Counted from the stretch's first letter, positions 1 through 8,368 are shown. The stretch is 64,000 nucleotides of DNA from CAWJLE01 sp963843645 (GCA_963843645.1 CAWJLE010000002.1:244790-308789); one strand, 5' to 3'. Made by a program: numbers and translations. Notes: generated by a model from the letters alone, not told the origin.

Positions 1-279
1 CTGTGGATGCAGATCGTCAGCGACGTCGCCGGCATCGAGCAGCACATCCCGGATCAGCACTACGGCGCCTGCTACGGCGACGCGCTCATGGCGGGCATCG
101 GCATCGGGCTCTTCTCCGGCATCCACCACGCCACGAAGTGGGTGAAGTACCGCCAGGTGGTCGAGCCGAACCTGGAGGCCCACGAGCGCTATCAGCCCTA
201 CTTCGACATCTACCGCCGGCTCTACCCCGACAACGTCGCCGCCATGCACGAGCTGGCGCGCCTGGCGTGCCAGGGGTGA
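1..279 (+). CDS. FGGY-family carbohydrate kinase, C-terminal end (partial)
   Basis: Only the last 92 codons are present; the gene begins before the window. The reading frame is open from base 1. The segment with DQHYGACYGDALMAGIGIG matches the C-terminal part of the FGGY kinase fold (xylulokinase/ribulokinase-like), where a conserved Gly-Ala-rich helix lies near the ATP site, followed by the usual W-x-V...EP...Y...Y..I.R.LYP tail. These enzymes phosphorylate sugars or polyols with ATP in the cytosol. It lies upstream of an ADP-dependent kinase gene and a sugar ABC transporter on the same strand, so it probably takes part in the same catabolic route. The substrate cannot be told from this fragment. 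Confidence 0.85.
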   Translation: MWMQIVSDVAGIEQHIPDQHYGACYGDALMAGIGIGLFSGIHHATKWVKYRQVVEPNLEAHERYQPYFDIYRRLYPDNVAAMHELARLACQG

Positions 280-288
280 TGGGCCCGC

Positions 289-447
289 CGGCGTGTTCCA
301 GGGCGACCGAGGTCGCGGCTGGACTACGAAGCCCGCCTCCGCGGGCTAACGGCAACGGAAATGCAACGTTTCCTGCCATTGCCGTTAGCCCGCGGAGGCG
401 GGCTTCGTAGTCCAGCCGCGACCTCGGTCGCCCTGGAACACGCCGGG
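289..447. repeat. Large palindrome, family P3 (copy 1)
   Basis: The two arms, about 70 bp each, are near-perfect reverse complements. They read AGGGCGACCGAGGTCGCGGC then AAGCCCGCCTCCGCGGGC, around a short loop near 360-375. The same sequence, with a few changes, forms the core of the palindrome at 8671-9063. It starts just after the FGGY kinase stop codon. Confidence 0.9.
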
Positions 448-503
448 CGGTCCGCGCCATCTGTGGCACCGTCGCCTTGGACCAAACGATGCCCGCGGGG
501 TGA

Positions 504-534
504 GACTTCCGAAGTTTTCGAAACTTCGGAAGTC
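504..534. repeat. Short palindrome, family P4 (GACTTCCGAAGTTT...)
   Basis: This is a 31-bp near-perfect inverted repeat. Each arm reads GACTTCCGAAGTTT or its complement. Related elements occur at 6798-6828, 14081-14133, 28988-29044, 34457-34528, 34641-34692, 58163-58197 and 60998-61030, always outside the intact genes. Confidence 0.85.
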
Positions 535-562
535 CTGGTTACACTCGAATACGCGAATACCC

Positions 563-591
563 TTGTACCCCCTGCCGGTTTGTGGTATACT
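563..591 (+). promoter_or_regulatory. Sigma-70-like promoter upstream of the ADP-dependent kinase gene
   Basis: TTGTAC (563-568) and TATACT (586-591) are separated by 17 bp. Transcription would start near 598 and give a short leader before the start codon at 646. No operator was recognised. Confidence 0.5.
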
Positions 592-645
592 GTGAGCAAC
601 GGTGCCCCTTGGAGCCGCGTCCGTCTTGGCCTACGTTACAGTTGA

Positions 646-2124
646 ATGAAAAAGCCGACGATGCATCGATTGGTCGATTGGAAGGCGCATTACGCCGCAG
701 CCCTGAGCGCCGCCGAGGCGCAGGGGAAGCGGGAATCCCGGATCGCCTGCGGATTCACCAACAACGTCGACGTCCTCCTGAAGCTCGACGGCGACACGCG
801 GCGCGTGCTGCAGGCGATTGCGTCCGCCGAAGGGCCGCTGGGTCGGCTGCCGGACCGCATTCGAAACCCCGCGGATCTGCTGGACAGTCTGTGGCACCAC
901 ATGTCCGCCGGCACCGGCGACGTGATGGCGATCGATTCGGCCGGGATGGCGCAGTGGATGGAGGACCGTTTCCACGGTCCCTTGCAGCTGGGCGGCACCG
1001 GCGCGCAGGCGGCCAACACGCTCGCCCACCTGGGTTATCCGTCCTTGCTGCACGTCACCCGGCTGTCCGCGATCGACGCCGGCGTGTATGCGGACGGCGC
1101 CAGCGGCGACCACATCGTCGTCGCCACCGCGGAGGGGCTCCGGCCCCTGGCGCAGGCGGTCCGCGCGGCCGATCGGCCCACGTATCACTTCGTGTTCGAA
1201 TACCAGACGGGCGACGAGCTGCGCGTGGGCGAACGTGCCGTCACCGCGGCCCGGGCCAACCGCATCATCACGGGCTACGATCCGATCAACGCCGTGCTGC
1301 CCATCGATCCCCTGTTCATGAAAGCCGTCGCCGACCCTGATTCGCGGGTCGATCGTGTTTTGATCTCCGGCTACACCGACCTGAAGGATACGGACGTGGC
1401 CCGCGCGCGCATCGCCGAAACCGTCGCCTATCTGCACGATCTGCGTCAGCAGCGCCCGGAGCTGCTGTTTCACCTGGAGATGGCGTCGGTCACCGAGGCT
1501 GCCGTGATGCGCCCGATCCTGGACGAGATGGCGCCGCACGCCGATTCCGTCGGCCTGAACGACCAGGAGCTGGCCCTGGCGGCCGAGGCCTGGGGCTGGC
1601 CCGAACCCGCAACGCTGGACGAGCGCCTCGCCACGCTGCACCGCATGCGCGAGCGGCTGGGCCTGTACGGGAGGGAGACCGGGCAACCACCGGGCGTAGG
1701 GGCGACCCTGTGTGGTCGCCCGCCCGATGGACGGCCGTCCCCCGCCGGCATTCGGCGTGTCAGCATGCACACGCAGGATTACTGCCTGACGCTGACCGAC
1801 GGCGACGCGGCGGCCGAGCGGAATGCCCTGCTGTTCGCGTCGCTGGTGGCCGGCACGCGGGCGCGGCTGGGGCGGTTCCCTACGGGGCCGGACCTGCACC
1901 AGACGCTCGCGGCCGCGGCGCCCGGCGAGGCGGGGCTCGAGGCGGAGGAGCAGCTGGCGGGCCGAGTGGGCCTGCACGAGGGTATCGGTCGATACGAAGG
2001 CGCGACGCTCGTGTTCGCGCCGACTTTGAGCGTGTCCCATCCCGCGGGCACCGTGGGCCTGGGCGACAGCTTCACTGCCGGCGTTCTCGTCTTCCTCGAC
2101 GACAGCCGGCTGCACGGGAATTGA
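646..2124 (+). CDS. ADP-dependent phosphofructokinase/glucokinase-family sugar kinase
   Basis: This is a predicted cytosolic sugar kinase of the ADP-dependent PFK/glucokinase family (ribokinase-like fold). The order of motifs fits: GFTNNVD near residue 40, GGTGAQAANTLA near 115, FVFEY near 184, SGYTD near 242, HLEMASV then LNDQEL (about residues 275-310), and a C-terminal VGLGDSFTAG, which carries the GxGD catalytic Asp. At 492 residues it is slightly longer than typical members (about 450). Part of the excess is a stretch near residues 345-375 that comes from a palindromic DNA element (see 1681-1745). The start is uncertain: ATG 646 has no clear ribosome site and ATG 661 is also possible. 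The true substrate (fructose-6-P, glucose or another sugar) is not determined. Confidence 0.85.
   Translation: MKKPTMHRLVDWKAHYAAALSAAEAQGKRESRIACGFTNNVDVLLKLDGDTRRVLQAIASAEGPLGRLPDRIRNPADLLDSLWHHMSAGTGDVMAIDSAGMAQWMEDRFHGPLQLGGTGAQAANTLAHLGYPSLLHVTRLSAIDAGVYADGASGDHIVVATAEGLRPLAQAVRAADRPTYHFVFEYQTGDELRVGERAVTAARANRIITGYDPINAVLPIDPLFMKAVADPDSRVDRVLISGYTDLKDTDVARARIAETVAYLHDLRQQRPELLFHLEMASVTEAAVMRPILDEMAPHADSVGLNDQELALAAEAWGWPEPATLDERLATLHRMRERLGLYGRETGQPPGVGATLCGRPPDGRPSPAGIRRVSMHTQDYCLTLTDGDAAAERNALLFASLVAGTRARLGRFPTGPDLHQTLAAAAPGEAGLEAEEQLAGRVGLHEGIGRYEGATLVFAPTLSVSHPAGTVGLGDSFTAGVLVFLDDSRLHGN
1681..1745. repeat. In-frame palindromic element (family P7) inside the kinase gene
   Basis: The core 1699-1721 reads GGGGCGACCCTG followed by TGTGGTCGCCC, an inverted repeat. 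It encodes VGATLCGRPP without breaking the frame. The same DNA and the same peptide occur in the histidine kinase gene (61988-62073). It sits in a predicted loop before the conserved HT beta-strand of the kinase fold. Confidence 0.75.
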
Positions 2125-2245
2125 TATGAGGAGGTGATGCCCATACCCCAATCGTGTCCATTTTCGAATCCATATTTGGCGGACAATCGATAGCTGTCAG
2201 TTGGCCGGCCGCTTTTAGCTCGTTCACTGATGAAAGGAGCTTCCC

Positions 2246-3607
2246 ATGTCCGACCTGAAGGAAACTCGTGTCAGCCGTCGTACGTTCCTAAAAGGCTCAG
2301 CCGGCGCGATTGCCGCGGCCCTCGCCGCCTCGTCGCTGCCGTCCCTGGCCCAAGCCGCCGAGATGACCCGCAGCAAGTATGAGATCCCGCACGTCGCTCA
2401 GACGGTCACTCTGCGTTGGATCGAGTGGATCACACCCGAAATCTCCGAAGAGAAGATGCAAACCGTGCTGAAGGGCTTCGCGGCCACCGATGCGGGCAAG
2501 AACATCACGATCGAGCGGATCTCCATGCCGTTCGCGCAGATTCACGACACGGTCGTGGCCCAGCACCTGGCCAAGAAGACCCCGGACATCCTGAACATGA
2601 ACGGCCCGTGGCAGGTGGAGTTCGCCGACATGGGGATTCTGGAGCCCCTGGACGGCTACCTGGCCAAAGAGACCAAGGACTGGGTCGACGCCCTGGTCAA
2701 GGGCCCGATGCAGCCCTGGAAGGGCAAGATCTACCTGGTTCCCCTCACTTCCATTCCGTTCTTGCTCTACTACAACGAGACGAAGCTGGCCGATGCCGGC
2801 CTGACCGCGCCGCCCGCGACCTGGGCCGACGTCGAAGCCATGGCGCCCAAGCTGACCGATCCGGCCAAGAACACCTATGCCTTCGCCTCCGGCATGGCGG
2901 CGAAGTCGCCGTACAACGGCCCGGAAATCGAGCTGTTCCCGCTGATCTACCAGGAGAACGACACGGTCCTGAAGAACGGCATGCCGAACCTCACCTCGCC
3001 GGCCGCGCTCAAGGCGCTGACGTTCTACCTGCACCTGGTCAACGACCTGAAGGTCTACGCGCCGGGCGTCACGACCAACATCGAGAAGGACAAACTGGAG
3101 GCCTTCGGCGCGGAGCAGACGGCGCTGATGGACAGTAACGTCGCGCACGTGACGGTGCTCGAGCAGCGCAACGCCGCCCTCAAGTTCAACCTGGCGCCGC
3201 TGCCGTCCGACGCCACGTTCGGCACCGTGCTGACCGGCTGGAACACGTCCATGTCGGCCACCTCCGCGGACAAGTCGGCGGCCTGGGAGTTCGTGCGCTA
3301 CCTGGCCGGACCCGACGGGAACACGCTGATGACGCTCGCGGCGAAGCACCTGCCCGGCAACAACATGGACGACGTGAGCGAGATGGTCAAGGCCGAGCCG
3401 CGGCTCCAAGTCCCGCTGGACATCCTGAAGAAGGGCCGCGTCTTCATGGAGGCGGCGGCCATGCCCAACCAGACGGAGTGCGCGCGCATCTTCACCGAGC
3501 AGGTCGTCGAGGCGCTCAGCGGCAACAAGAGCGCCGAGGAGGCGCTGAAGTACACCAACGACGAGTGGGTGAAGATCTTCGAGGCCGCCGGCATGAAGGC
3601 GTCCTGA
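2246..3607 (+). CDS. Extracellular solute-binding protein of a sugar ABC transporter (family 1)
   Basis: This 453-residue periplasmic or lipid-face binding protein would deliver a carbohydrate to the two permeases encoded downstream. The N-terminus has a twin-arginine signal, SRRTFLKG, then an Ala-rich hydrophobic stretch and a likely cut after AQA near residue 37. The mature part shows family-1 features: DILNMNGPWQVEFADMG, PLTSIPFLLYYNETKLADAGL and a conserved middle ending in AAWEFVRYLAGPDG. A good ribosome site (GAAAGGAG) precedes ATG 2246. The ligand is unknown, but the neighbours (FGGY kinase, ADP-type kinase) point to a sugar or polyol. No ATPase gene is present here, so a shared MsmX/UgpC-type ATPase elsewhere is likely. 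Confidence 0.92.
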   Translation: MSDLKETRVSRRTFLKGSAGAIAAALAASSLPSLAQAAEMTRSKYEIPHVAQTVTLRWIEWITPEISEEKMQTVLKGFAATDAGKNITIERISMPFAQIHDTVVAQHLAKKTPDILNMNGPWQVEFADMGILEPLDGYLAKETKDWVDALVKGPMQPWKGKIYLVPLTSIPFLLYYNETKLADAGLTAPPATWADVEAMAPKLTDPAKNTYAFASGMAAKSPYNGPEIELFPLIYQENDTVLKNGMPNLTSPAALKALTFYLHLVNDLKVYAPGVTTNIEKDKLEAFGAEQTALMDSNVAHVTVLEQRNAALKFNLAPLPSDATFGTVLTGWNTSMSATSADKSAAWEFVRYLAGPDGNTLMTLAAKHLPGNNMDDVSEMVKAEPRLQVPLDILKKGRVFMEAAAMPNQTECARIFTEQVVEALSGNKSAEEALKYTNDEWVKIFEAAGMKAS

Positions 3608-3660
3608 TCCCGTGCGTCGACAGGGCCAGCGCCCGCCCGATGGGCGCTGGCCTCCTGGAT

Positions 3661-3815
3661 GACCTCCCTCCACGCAGGGGGACCTCTCTCCCGCCTCGGC
3701 GGACCCCTCTCCCACCCTCTCCCCCACAGGGAGAGAGGAGAACATCAACAGCATGGCTCCTCTCTCCCTGTGGGGGAGAGGGTGGGAGAGGGGTCCCCCT
3801 GCGTGGAGGGGTTCC
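3661..3815. repeat. Large palindrome, family P1 (copy 1)
   Basis: The arms begin CCTCCCTCCACGCAGGGGGA and contain CTCTCCCCCACAGGGAGAGA. They fold into one long hairpin with a loop near 3740. It lies between the binding-protein gene and the first permease and could attenuate transcription in the operon. Relatives are at 5611-5703 and 14154-14248. Confidence 0.85.
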
Positions 3816-3839
3816 GACCACAACACAAGGATACCCGTG

Positions 3840-4763
3840 ATGACTGAAGCAACGGCAACGAGGGCAACGATGCTGCGGCGGCAGCGGTTCTCCAGGCGAG
3901 TCGGCAAATTGATGCCTTTCCTGTTCGTCGCGCCGACCGTGCTCGTGCTGATGTTCTTGATCCTGTATCCGATCATTCAGGTCTTCTACATGAGCGTGTG
4001 GGACAACTACTTCGTGTCCCCGCATCCCCGCTTCGTCGGGCTGGACAACTACCGGTGGTTGTTCCAGCAAGACGTGTTTCCGCGCATCTTCTCCAACACG
4101 GTCCTCTTCACCATCGGGTCGGTCGCCCTGCACCTGATCTTCGGGCTGGCCCTGGCCGTGCTGCTCTCCGCGAAAATCAACGAACGCGCGCGGGGCATCT
4201 TCCGCGGCGTTTTGTTGCTGCCCTGGACGTTCACCCTGGTCGTCGTGTCCGTGATCTGGCGCTTGATTCTGAACCCCTTCGGCCTGCTGAACGGCCTGCT
4301 GTCGGCCGTGGGACTGATGCAGCTGGCCGCCCCGCTCAACTGGCTCGGGGACCCGAACATCGCTCTGCCGGCGATCATCCTGATCAACTTCTGGGCGGGT
4401 TACCCGTTCGTCTTCCTGATGCTCCTGGCGGCGCTGCAGAGCGTCCCCGCGGAGCTGTACGAGGCGGCGACCGTGGACGGCGCCGGGGAATGGGCTAAAT
4501 TCTTCTTCGTGGCGATTCCGATCATCCGGCCGGTCATCCTCAGCGTTTGCCTGCTGGACGGGATCTGGAGCTTCCGGCTCTTCGACCTGGTGTACCTGAC
4601 CACCGGCGGCGGCCCGCTGAACGCCACGCACGTGCTGGCCACGTTCAACTACCAGCTGGCCTTCGAAGGCTTCCAGTTCAGCCGGTCCGCGGCGCTGTCG
4701 GTCGTCCTGCTCATCTGCACCTCGGTGATGGCCCTCTTCTACTTCCGGTTCCAGAAGGCATAG
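3840..4763 (+). CDS. Sugar ABC transporter permease (MalF/UgpA type)
   Basis: This 307-residue inner-membrane permease has six predicted membrane segments. The first is around residues 25-50 (PFLFVAPTVLVLMFLILYP). Near residue 210 is the cytoplasmic EAA loop, EAATVDGAGEWAKFFF followed by IPIIRP, which docks the ATPase. ATG 3840 is chosen because AAGGA lies about 8 bases upstream and the protein then has normal family length; an upstream in-frame extension would run into the palindrome. The gene follows the binding protein and precedes the second permease by 4 bp, as in CUT1 carbohydrate importers. Confidence 0.92.
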   Translation: MTEATATRATMLRRQRFSRRVGKLMPFLFVAPTVLVLMFLILYPIIQVFYMSVWDNYFVSPHPRFVGLDNYRWLFQQDVFPRIFSNTVLFTIGSVALHLIFGLALAVLLSAKINERARGIFRGVLLLPWTFTLVVVSVIWRLILNPFGLLNGLLSAVGLMQLAAPLNWLGDPNIALPAIILINFWAGYPFVFLMLLAALQSVPAELYEAATVDGAGEWAKFFFVAIPIIRPVILSVCLLDGIWSFRLFDLVYLTTGGGPLNATHVLATFNYQLAFEGFQFSRSAALSVVLLICTSVMALFYFRFQKA

Positions 4764-4767
4764 GCCC

Positions 4768-5604
4768 ATGTTCACCAAAACGAACCTGCGACAACGGACG
4801 GTGATCTATTTCCTGCTGCTGCTGTCGGCCACCTTCGCCCTGACGCCCATCCTGTGGATGGCGTCCATCTCCGTCCGCCCCAACGTCGAGATCTTCCGCA
4901 TCCCGCCGGCGCTGCTGCCGCCCACGTTTACCCTGGAGGCGTTCAAGACGATCTTCTCGACGCCGCAGTACCTGAGCATGTTCTTCAACAGCTACTTCGT
5001 CGGCACGTCGGTCACGCTGGTCTCACTGTTGCTGGCCACGCTGGCGGGCTACGGCTTCTCGCGCTATCGCCTGCGGGGGGGCCGGCTCTTGCAGCTCTTC
5101 ATCATCGGCACGCAGATGCTGCCGCCGGTGTCGCTCATCGTGCCCTACTTCATCCTGATGAGCACGCTGAACCTGTACGACACCTATCCCGGCCTGATCG
5201 TGACCCACACCGCGTTCGTGCTGCCGTTTGCCACGCTGATGCTCACCAGCTACTTCAACACCATCCCGCAGGACCTGGAAGAGGCGGCGATGATCGACGG
5301 CTGCAGCCGCGTCGGCGCGCTGTGGCGCGTGCTCATGCCGCTGATGGTCCCCGGCGTGATCGCCACGGGCATCTATTCGTTTTTGCTGTCGTGGAACGAG
5401 TTCCTGTTTTCGGTCACCCTGACGCAGAGCGTGAACATGCGCCTGGTGCCGGTGGGCATCGCCATGTTGATGGGGGAGCACGTGTACCAGTGGAGCGTGA
5501 TGATGGGCCTGTCGGTCTTCGCCAGCATCCCGCTGCTGATCATGTTCCTGTTCTTGCAGAAGTACCTCATCGCCGGCCTCACGCACGGCGCCGTGAAGGC
5601 GTAG
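4768..5604 (+). CDS. Sugar ABC transporter permease (MalG/UgpE type)
   Basis: This 278-residue second membrane subunit of the CUT1 importer has an N-terminal membrane segment (residues about 12-32), a periplasmic loop with PNVEIFRIPP, and four more membrane helices. The EAA motif EEAAMIDGCSRVGALWRVLMP lies near residue 170, the normal place for this subunit. It starts 4 bp after the stop of the first permease, so the two are translationally coupled. Expected partners are the binding protein (2246-3607) and an ATPase encoded elsewhere. Confidence 0.92.
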   Translation: MFTKTNLRQRTVIYFLLLLSATFALTPILWMASISVRPNVEIFRIPPALLPPTFTLEAFKTIFSTPQYLSMFFNSYFVGTSVTLVSLLLATLAGYGFSRYRLRGGRLLQLFIIGTQMLPPVSLIVPYFILMSTLNLYDTYPGLIVTHTAFVLPFATLMLTSYFNTIPQDLEEAAMIDGCSRVGALWRVLMPLMVPGVIATGIYSFLLSWNEFLFSVTLTQSVNMRLVPVGIAMLMGEHVYQWSVMMGLSVFASIPLLIMFLFLQKYLIAGLTHGAVKA

Positions 5605-5610
5605 AAGGAT

Positions 5611-5703
5611 GACCTCTCTCCCGGCCTCTCCCCTGAGAAGGGAGAGGAGAACGACAACGACCTTCTCCTCTCCCTTCTCAGGGGAGAGGCCGGGAGAGAG
5701 GTC
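5611..5703. repeat. Palindrome, family P1 (copy 2)
   Basis: GACCTCTCTCCCGGCCTCTC and its reverse complement form a 93-bp hairpin between the stop of the second permease and the convergent dehydrogenase gene. It may act as a two-way terminator, but there is no T-tract. Confidence 0.85.
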
Positions 5704-5715
5704 TGCCGCTCCAGC

Positions 5716-6783
5716 CTACAATCGGCCTTCGCCGCCGAAGAAGCGGCCGAACGGGACCTCCGGCGTGCGGCCGTGGACGACGATGTCGATCAGGGTGCGC
5801 ATGAGGGGGAACTCGTCGGGCCGGACCACGCCGCGCTCCGTGAGCCGGGGCAGGGCCTTGCCCATGTTGCGGATGATCTCCGCCGATTCCAGGGTCTCGC
5901 CGGCCATGATCTGCCGGGCCTCGGCGTAGGTGTGGCCCGCGCCGAGCAGGTTCCCCAGGCGGACCGTGCGCCCGCCCTGGGCGGTGACGTACTGGTCGCC
6001 GGCGCCGGGCAGGCCGTACGCGAACTTCAGCGTGCCGCCCACGATCTCCATCCAGCGCGCGATCTCGGTCGTGCCCTGGGCGAACAGGCCGGACGCCATG
6101 TTCCACGTGCTGCCGCCGTACTCGTTGGCGCCGCCCAGCTTCTGCAGCGCGCCGCCGGCCAGGCCCACGCCCAGCACGTAGGCGTTCTTCAGGGCCGCGC
6201 AGGACTCCAGGCCCAGGAGATCGGTCGTCGTCCAGATGTGATAGTAGGAGGTGCGGAAGGTCGAGGCCAGCCGCTCCACGGCGTCCCCGTCGCGGCAGCC
6301 GAACACGACGCAGATCGTGCGCCTGGCCGCCAGCTCCCCGGCGATGCACGGGCCGCCGACCGCCGCCAGCTGAACCCGGTCGCGGACCGCCGCCGGCAGC
6401 TCGCCGCGCACCACGTCGGGCAGGATCACCAGGTCGCCGTCGTCCGTGGCCTCCAGGCCCTTGGTGATGGCGATGATGAGCTGGCCGGGGCGCACGTACG
6501 GGCCGATGGCCGGGCCGATCCAGTGGACGCCCAGCGAGTTCACGCCGCTGACGATGATGTCCGCGCCGTCCAGGGCCTCCGCCAGGTCCTCCACGAAGTA
6601 GGCCTGCACGCCCGCGGGCAGCTCCCGCTTCAGCTTCGGGTGGATGCGCGTCTCGCGGCAGCTGCGGATGATGTCCGCGTCCAGGTGGGTGCCGACCAGC
6701 CGAACCTCGTGCCCGTTGTCCGCCAGGGGATAGGCCACCGCCGTCCCCATGAATCCCGCTCCCACGATCGTGACTCTCGCCAT
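5716..6783 (-). CDS. GpsA-like NAD(P)-dependent glycerol-3-phosphate dehydrogenase family protein
   Basis: A 355-residue cytosolic dehydrogenase. The N-terminal Rossmann motif is GAGFMGTAVAYPLADNGHEV. Family motifs follow in order: ITKGLE near residue 115, GGPCIAGELA near 150, CAALKNAYVLGVG near 205 (catalytic Lys in ALKN) and LPGAGDQYVT near 260. Such enzymes interconvert a phosphorylated polyol (glycerol-3-P in the classical case) and the ketone phosphate. ATG 6783 is chosen because AAAGGAG lies six bases upstream; ATG 6789 abuts the ribosome site. Its place between a sugar importer and dhaKL suggests a catabolic role, perhaps on a related C3-C4 phosphate, rather than membrane-lipid synthesis. 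That is inference. Confidence 0.8.
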   Translation of the reverse strand: MARVTIVGAGFMGTAVAYPLADNGHEVRLVGTHLDADIIRSCRETRIHPKLKRELPAGVQAYFVEDLAEALDGADIIVSGVNSLGVHWIGPAIGPYVRPGQLIIAITKGLEATDDGDLVILPDVVRGELPAAVRDRVQLAAVGGPCIAGELAARRTICVVFGCRDGDAVERLASTFRTSYYHIWTTTDLLGLESCAALKNAYVLGVGLAGGALQKLGGANEYGGSTWNMASGLFAQGTTEIARWMEIVGGTLKFAYGLPGAGDQYVTAQGGRTVRLGNLLGAGHTYAEARQIMAGETLESAEIIRNMGKALPRLTERGVVRPDEFPLMRTLIDIVVHGRTPEVPFGRFFGGEGRL

Positions 6784-6797
6784 GGTCATCTCCTTTA

Positions 6798-6828
6798 AAC
6801 TTCCGAAGTTTTGGGAACTTCGGAAGTT
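6798..6828. repeat. Short palindrome, family P4
   Basis: AACTTCCGAAGTT and its complement surround TTGGG. It lies directly upstream of the dehydrogenase ribosome site, so it would be in the 5' leader. The rest of 6829-7010 shows no gene or clear signal. Confidence 0.75.
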
Positions 6829-7010
6829 TGGAAATATTGGAAATTTGGACACATCGGAAGTCTTAGCTGATATTCAACGCCCAGCAGAGGCAGGATGGTG
6901 GGCAAGCCCGTGGCCAGTCTCTGCGGTCCCACATTGTACCACATCACGCGCGCTATTCCGAAGCCTGCCCTGCCCTGCGCCCCCCCACCGAGTTGACAGA
7001 CCATTCGAAT

Positions 7011-7233
7011 CAGGTTACATTGACCTGAACCTGGATGTGATCGTACTGACGGCCGCGGCGGCGATGAATTTCACCCGGCGCGACATCGCGTACACGCTGG
7101 TGGTCCTGTGGGGGCTGGGCGGGGTCGCGGTCGAGCACGCCGCCCACCTGGATCACCCATGACACTGGTGGTGCTGACCCTGCCGGCCGCATCGGCGCTC
7201 GGACGCGACCCGGATCGGGAGACGCAGCGTTAG
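7011..7233 (+). pseudogene. Remnant of a small membrane-protein gene (family uncertain)
   Basis: An open stretch encodes LDVIVLTAAAAMNFTRRDIA then a hydrophobic segment, TLVVLWGLGGVAVEHAAH, and stops at 7162. A second frame, beginning at ATG 7159, continues with MTLVVLTLPAAS and stops at 7231-7233. The two could be one C-terminus split by a frameshift; the hydrophobic pattern recalls the distal end of TspO-like proteins. There is no N-terminal part upstream. It ends 10 bases before the start of the peroxiredoxin-like gene. Confidence 0.25.
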
Positions 7234-7243
7234 GAGGAACCCC

Positions 7244-7711
7244 GTGCCCAAAGTTGACCTGAACGTTCCCGCCCCCGATTTTACCTTGGCCGATTTCACG
7301 GGCCGCACGGTTCGACTGTCGGATTTCCGCGGCAAGTCGCACGTTCTGCTCGTGTTCAACCGCGGCTTTGCCTGACCGTTCTGCCGACAGCACATGGCAC
7401 AGTTGTGCCAGGACTACGAGGAGTTCGTCCGCAGGCAAGCCGAGGTGATCGCGGTCGGTCCGGAAGACGCCCGCGCCTTTGAGGCGTACTGGCGTGAGCT
7501 CGACCTGCCCTTCATCGGCCTGCCGGACCCAAAGGTCTCGGTGCTCAAGCTGTATGGGCAGGAAGTCAACCTGTTCAGACTGGGCCGCATGCCGGCCCAG
7601 GTGATCGTGGACAAGGCCGGCGTAGCGCGCTTCGTGCACTACGGCCACTCGATGTCCGACATCCCGGAGAACGCCGAGGTCCTGGCGTTGCTGGATGGAT
7701 TGAATGCCTGA
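7244..7711 (+). CDS. Peroxiredoxin-like selenoprotein with in-frame UGA (UxxC motif)
   Basis: GTG 7244 is preceded by AGGAGG and opens a 155-residue thioredoxin-fold protein of the AhpC/TSA-like redoxin class. The N-terminus VPKVDLNVPAPDFTLADFTG and the following LSDFRGKSHVLLVFNRGF are typical for the family. Codon 44 (7373-7375) is TGA, exactly where the first catalytic cysteine of a CPFC motif belongs; it is followed by PFCRQH in the same frame. The frame then runs on to TGA 7709-7711, with PDPKVSVLKLYG and a C-terminal AQVIVDKAGVARFVHYG strand. A hairpin matching bacterial SECIS rules lies 3' of the UGA (7395-7410). The most likely reading is selenocysteine in a UxxC active site that reduces peroxides or thiol substrates. 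A point mutation or sequence error is the alternative. No Sec-machinery genes are in the window. Confidence 0.8.
7395..7410 (+). promoter_or_regulatory. Candidate bacterial SECIS hairpin
   Basis: TGGCAC and GTGCCA pair around the loop AGTT (7401-7404). The apical loop starts 28 bases after the UGA at 7373 and has G in its second position. This matches the known bacterial pattern: a stem-loop about 16-37 bases from UGA with a G in the first two loop positions, read by SelB. Confidence 0.55.
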
Positions 7712-7726
7712 TTCCGGCGGTGCACA

Positions 7727-7772
7727 GCAATGAGACGAGGCACACTGCCTGTAGTGCGCCTCGTCTCATTGC
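7727..7772 (+). terminator. Strong hairpin after the selenoprotein gene
   Basis: GCAATGAGACGAGG and its complement, extended by GCACT/AGTGC with one mismatch, form a 20-bp stem with loop GCCTGT. It lies 15 bases after the stop codon. It lacks a T-tract, so it may be an atypical terminator or simply a palindrome. Confidence 0.5.
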
Positions 7773-7864
7773 CACAATATGGGCGATGAACACAACTCAG
7801 CCGAGAATTTCCAATCGCCGTGGGCGCTGAAATCAGGTCTCCGGCAACGACCGGTTAATCCACA

Positions 7865-8368
7865 TCATTCGCCCAAATTCTTGAATATCGGCAGGTCGCC
7901 CGGCTCGTAGGTGAGCATATCAGCGACGTCGCGCGTCTCCTCGATGCTGAGCGGGAAGAACTTGCCGCGGCCGCGCGCGTAGATCGTGCCTTCGGCGTCG
8001 CGCACCTCGCCCTCGGCGACCCAGTAGCGCCCCCGATCCTCCGCCACCCACGACACGATGTGGTACGGCCGCTCGCTCGCCAACGGCTTGACGTAACGCA
8101 CGGTCAGCTCCGCGGTCACCGTGAAGCGGTCGCACTGCAGCGAGACCGCCCAGCCCAGAATTTCATCCAACACCGTGCCGACGATCCCGCCGTGCACGAC
8201 GCCGGTGTAACCCGTGAAATGTTCGGCCGGCGTGAAGTCGACGTGGACCCGGCCGTCGCCCAAAGTATAGAAGCGGACGTGCAGTCCGCCCTGGTTGTCC
8301 GCCCCGCACACGAAACAGGTGGCGCCCGTTGGCAGGTAGCGCCGGCCGTTCTCATTGCTTGCTGGCAT
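7865..8368 (-). CDS. PaaI-type hotdog-fold thioesterase
   Basis: This 167-residue protein has the hotdog core, including HGGIVGTVLDEILGW near residue 60, the usual active-site helix (HGG then acidic residue) of PaaI/YbgC-like acyl-CoA thioesterases. An N-terminal CFVCGADNQGGL gives two cysteines in a CxxC arrangement that occurs in a subgroup of these proteins. The start ATG 8368 has GAGGAAA upstream. The acyl substrate cannot be told. It is alone between two hairpin-rich gaps, so it is probably a single-gene unit. Confidence 0.85.
   Translation of the reverse strand: MPASNENGRRYLPTGATCFVCGADNQGGLHVRFYTLGDGRVHVDFTPAEHFTGYTGVVHGGIVGTVLDEILGWAVSLQCDRFTVTAELTVRYVKPLASERPYHIVSWVAEDRGRYWVAEGEVRDAEGTIYARGRGKFFPLSIEETRDVADMLTYEPGDLPIFKNLGE

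Noticed and set aside
3..469. Overlapping Arg/Pro-rich ORFs on both strands around the first palindrome
   Set aside because: They are translations of the palindrome and of wrong frames of the kinase tail.
2137..2193. Possible leader peptide MPIPQSCPFSNPYLADNR after AGGAGG, before the binding-protein gene
   Set aside because: The ribosome site is too close to the ATG and there is no attenuator structure.
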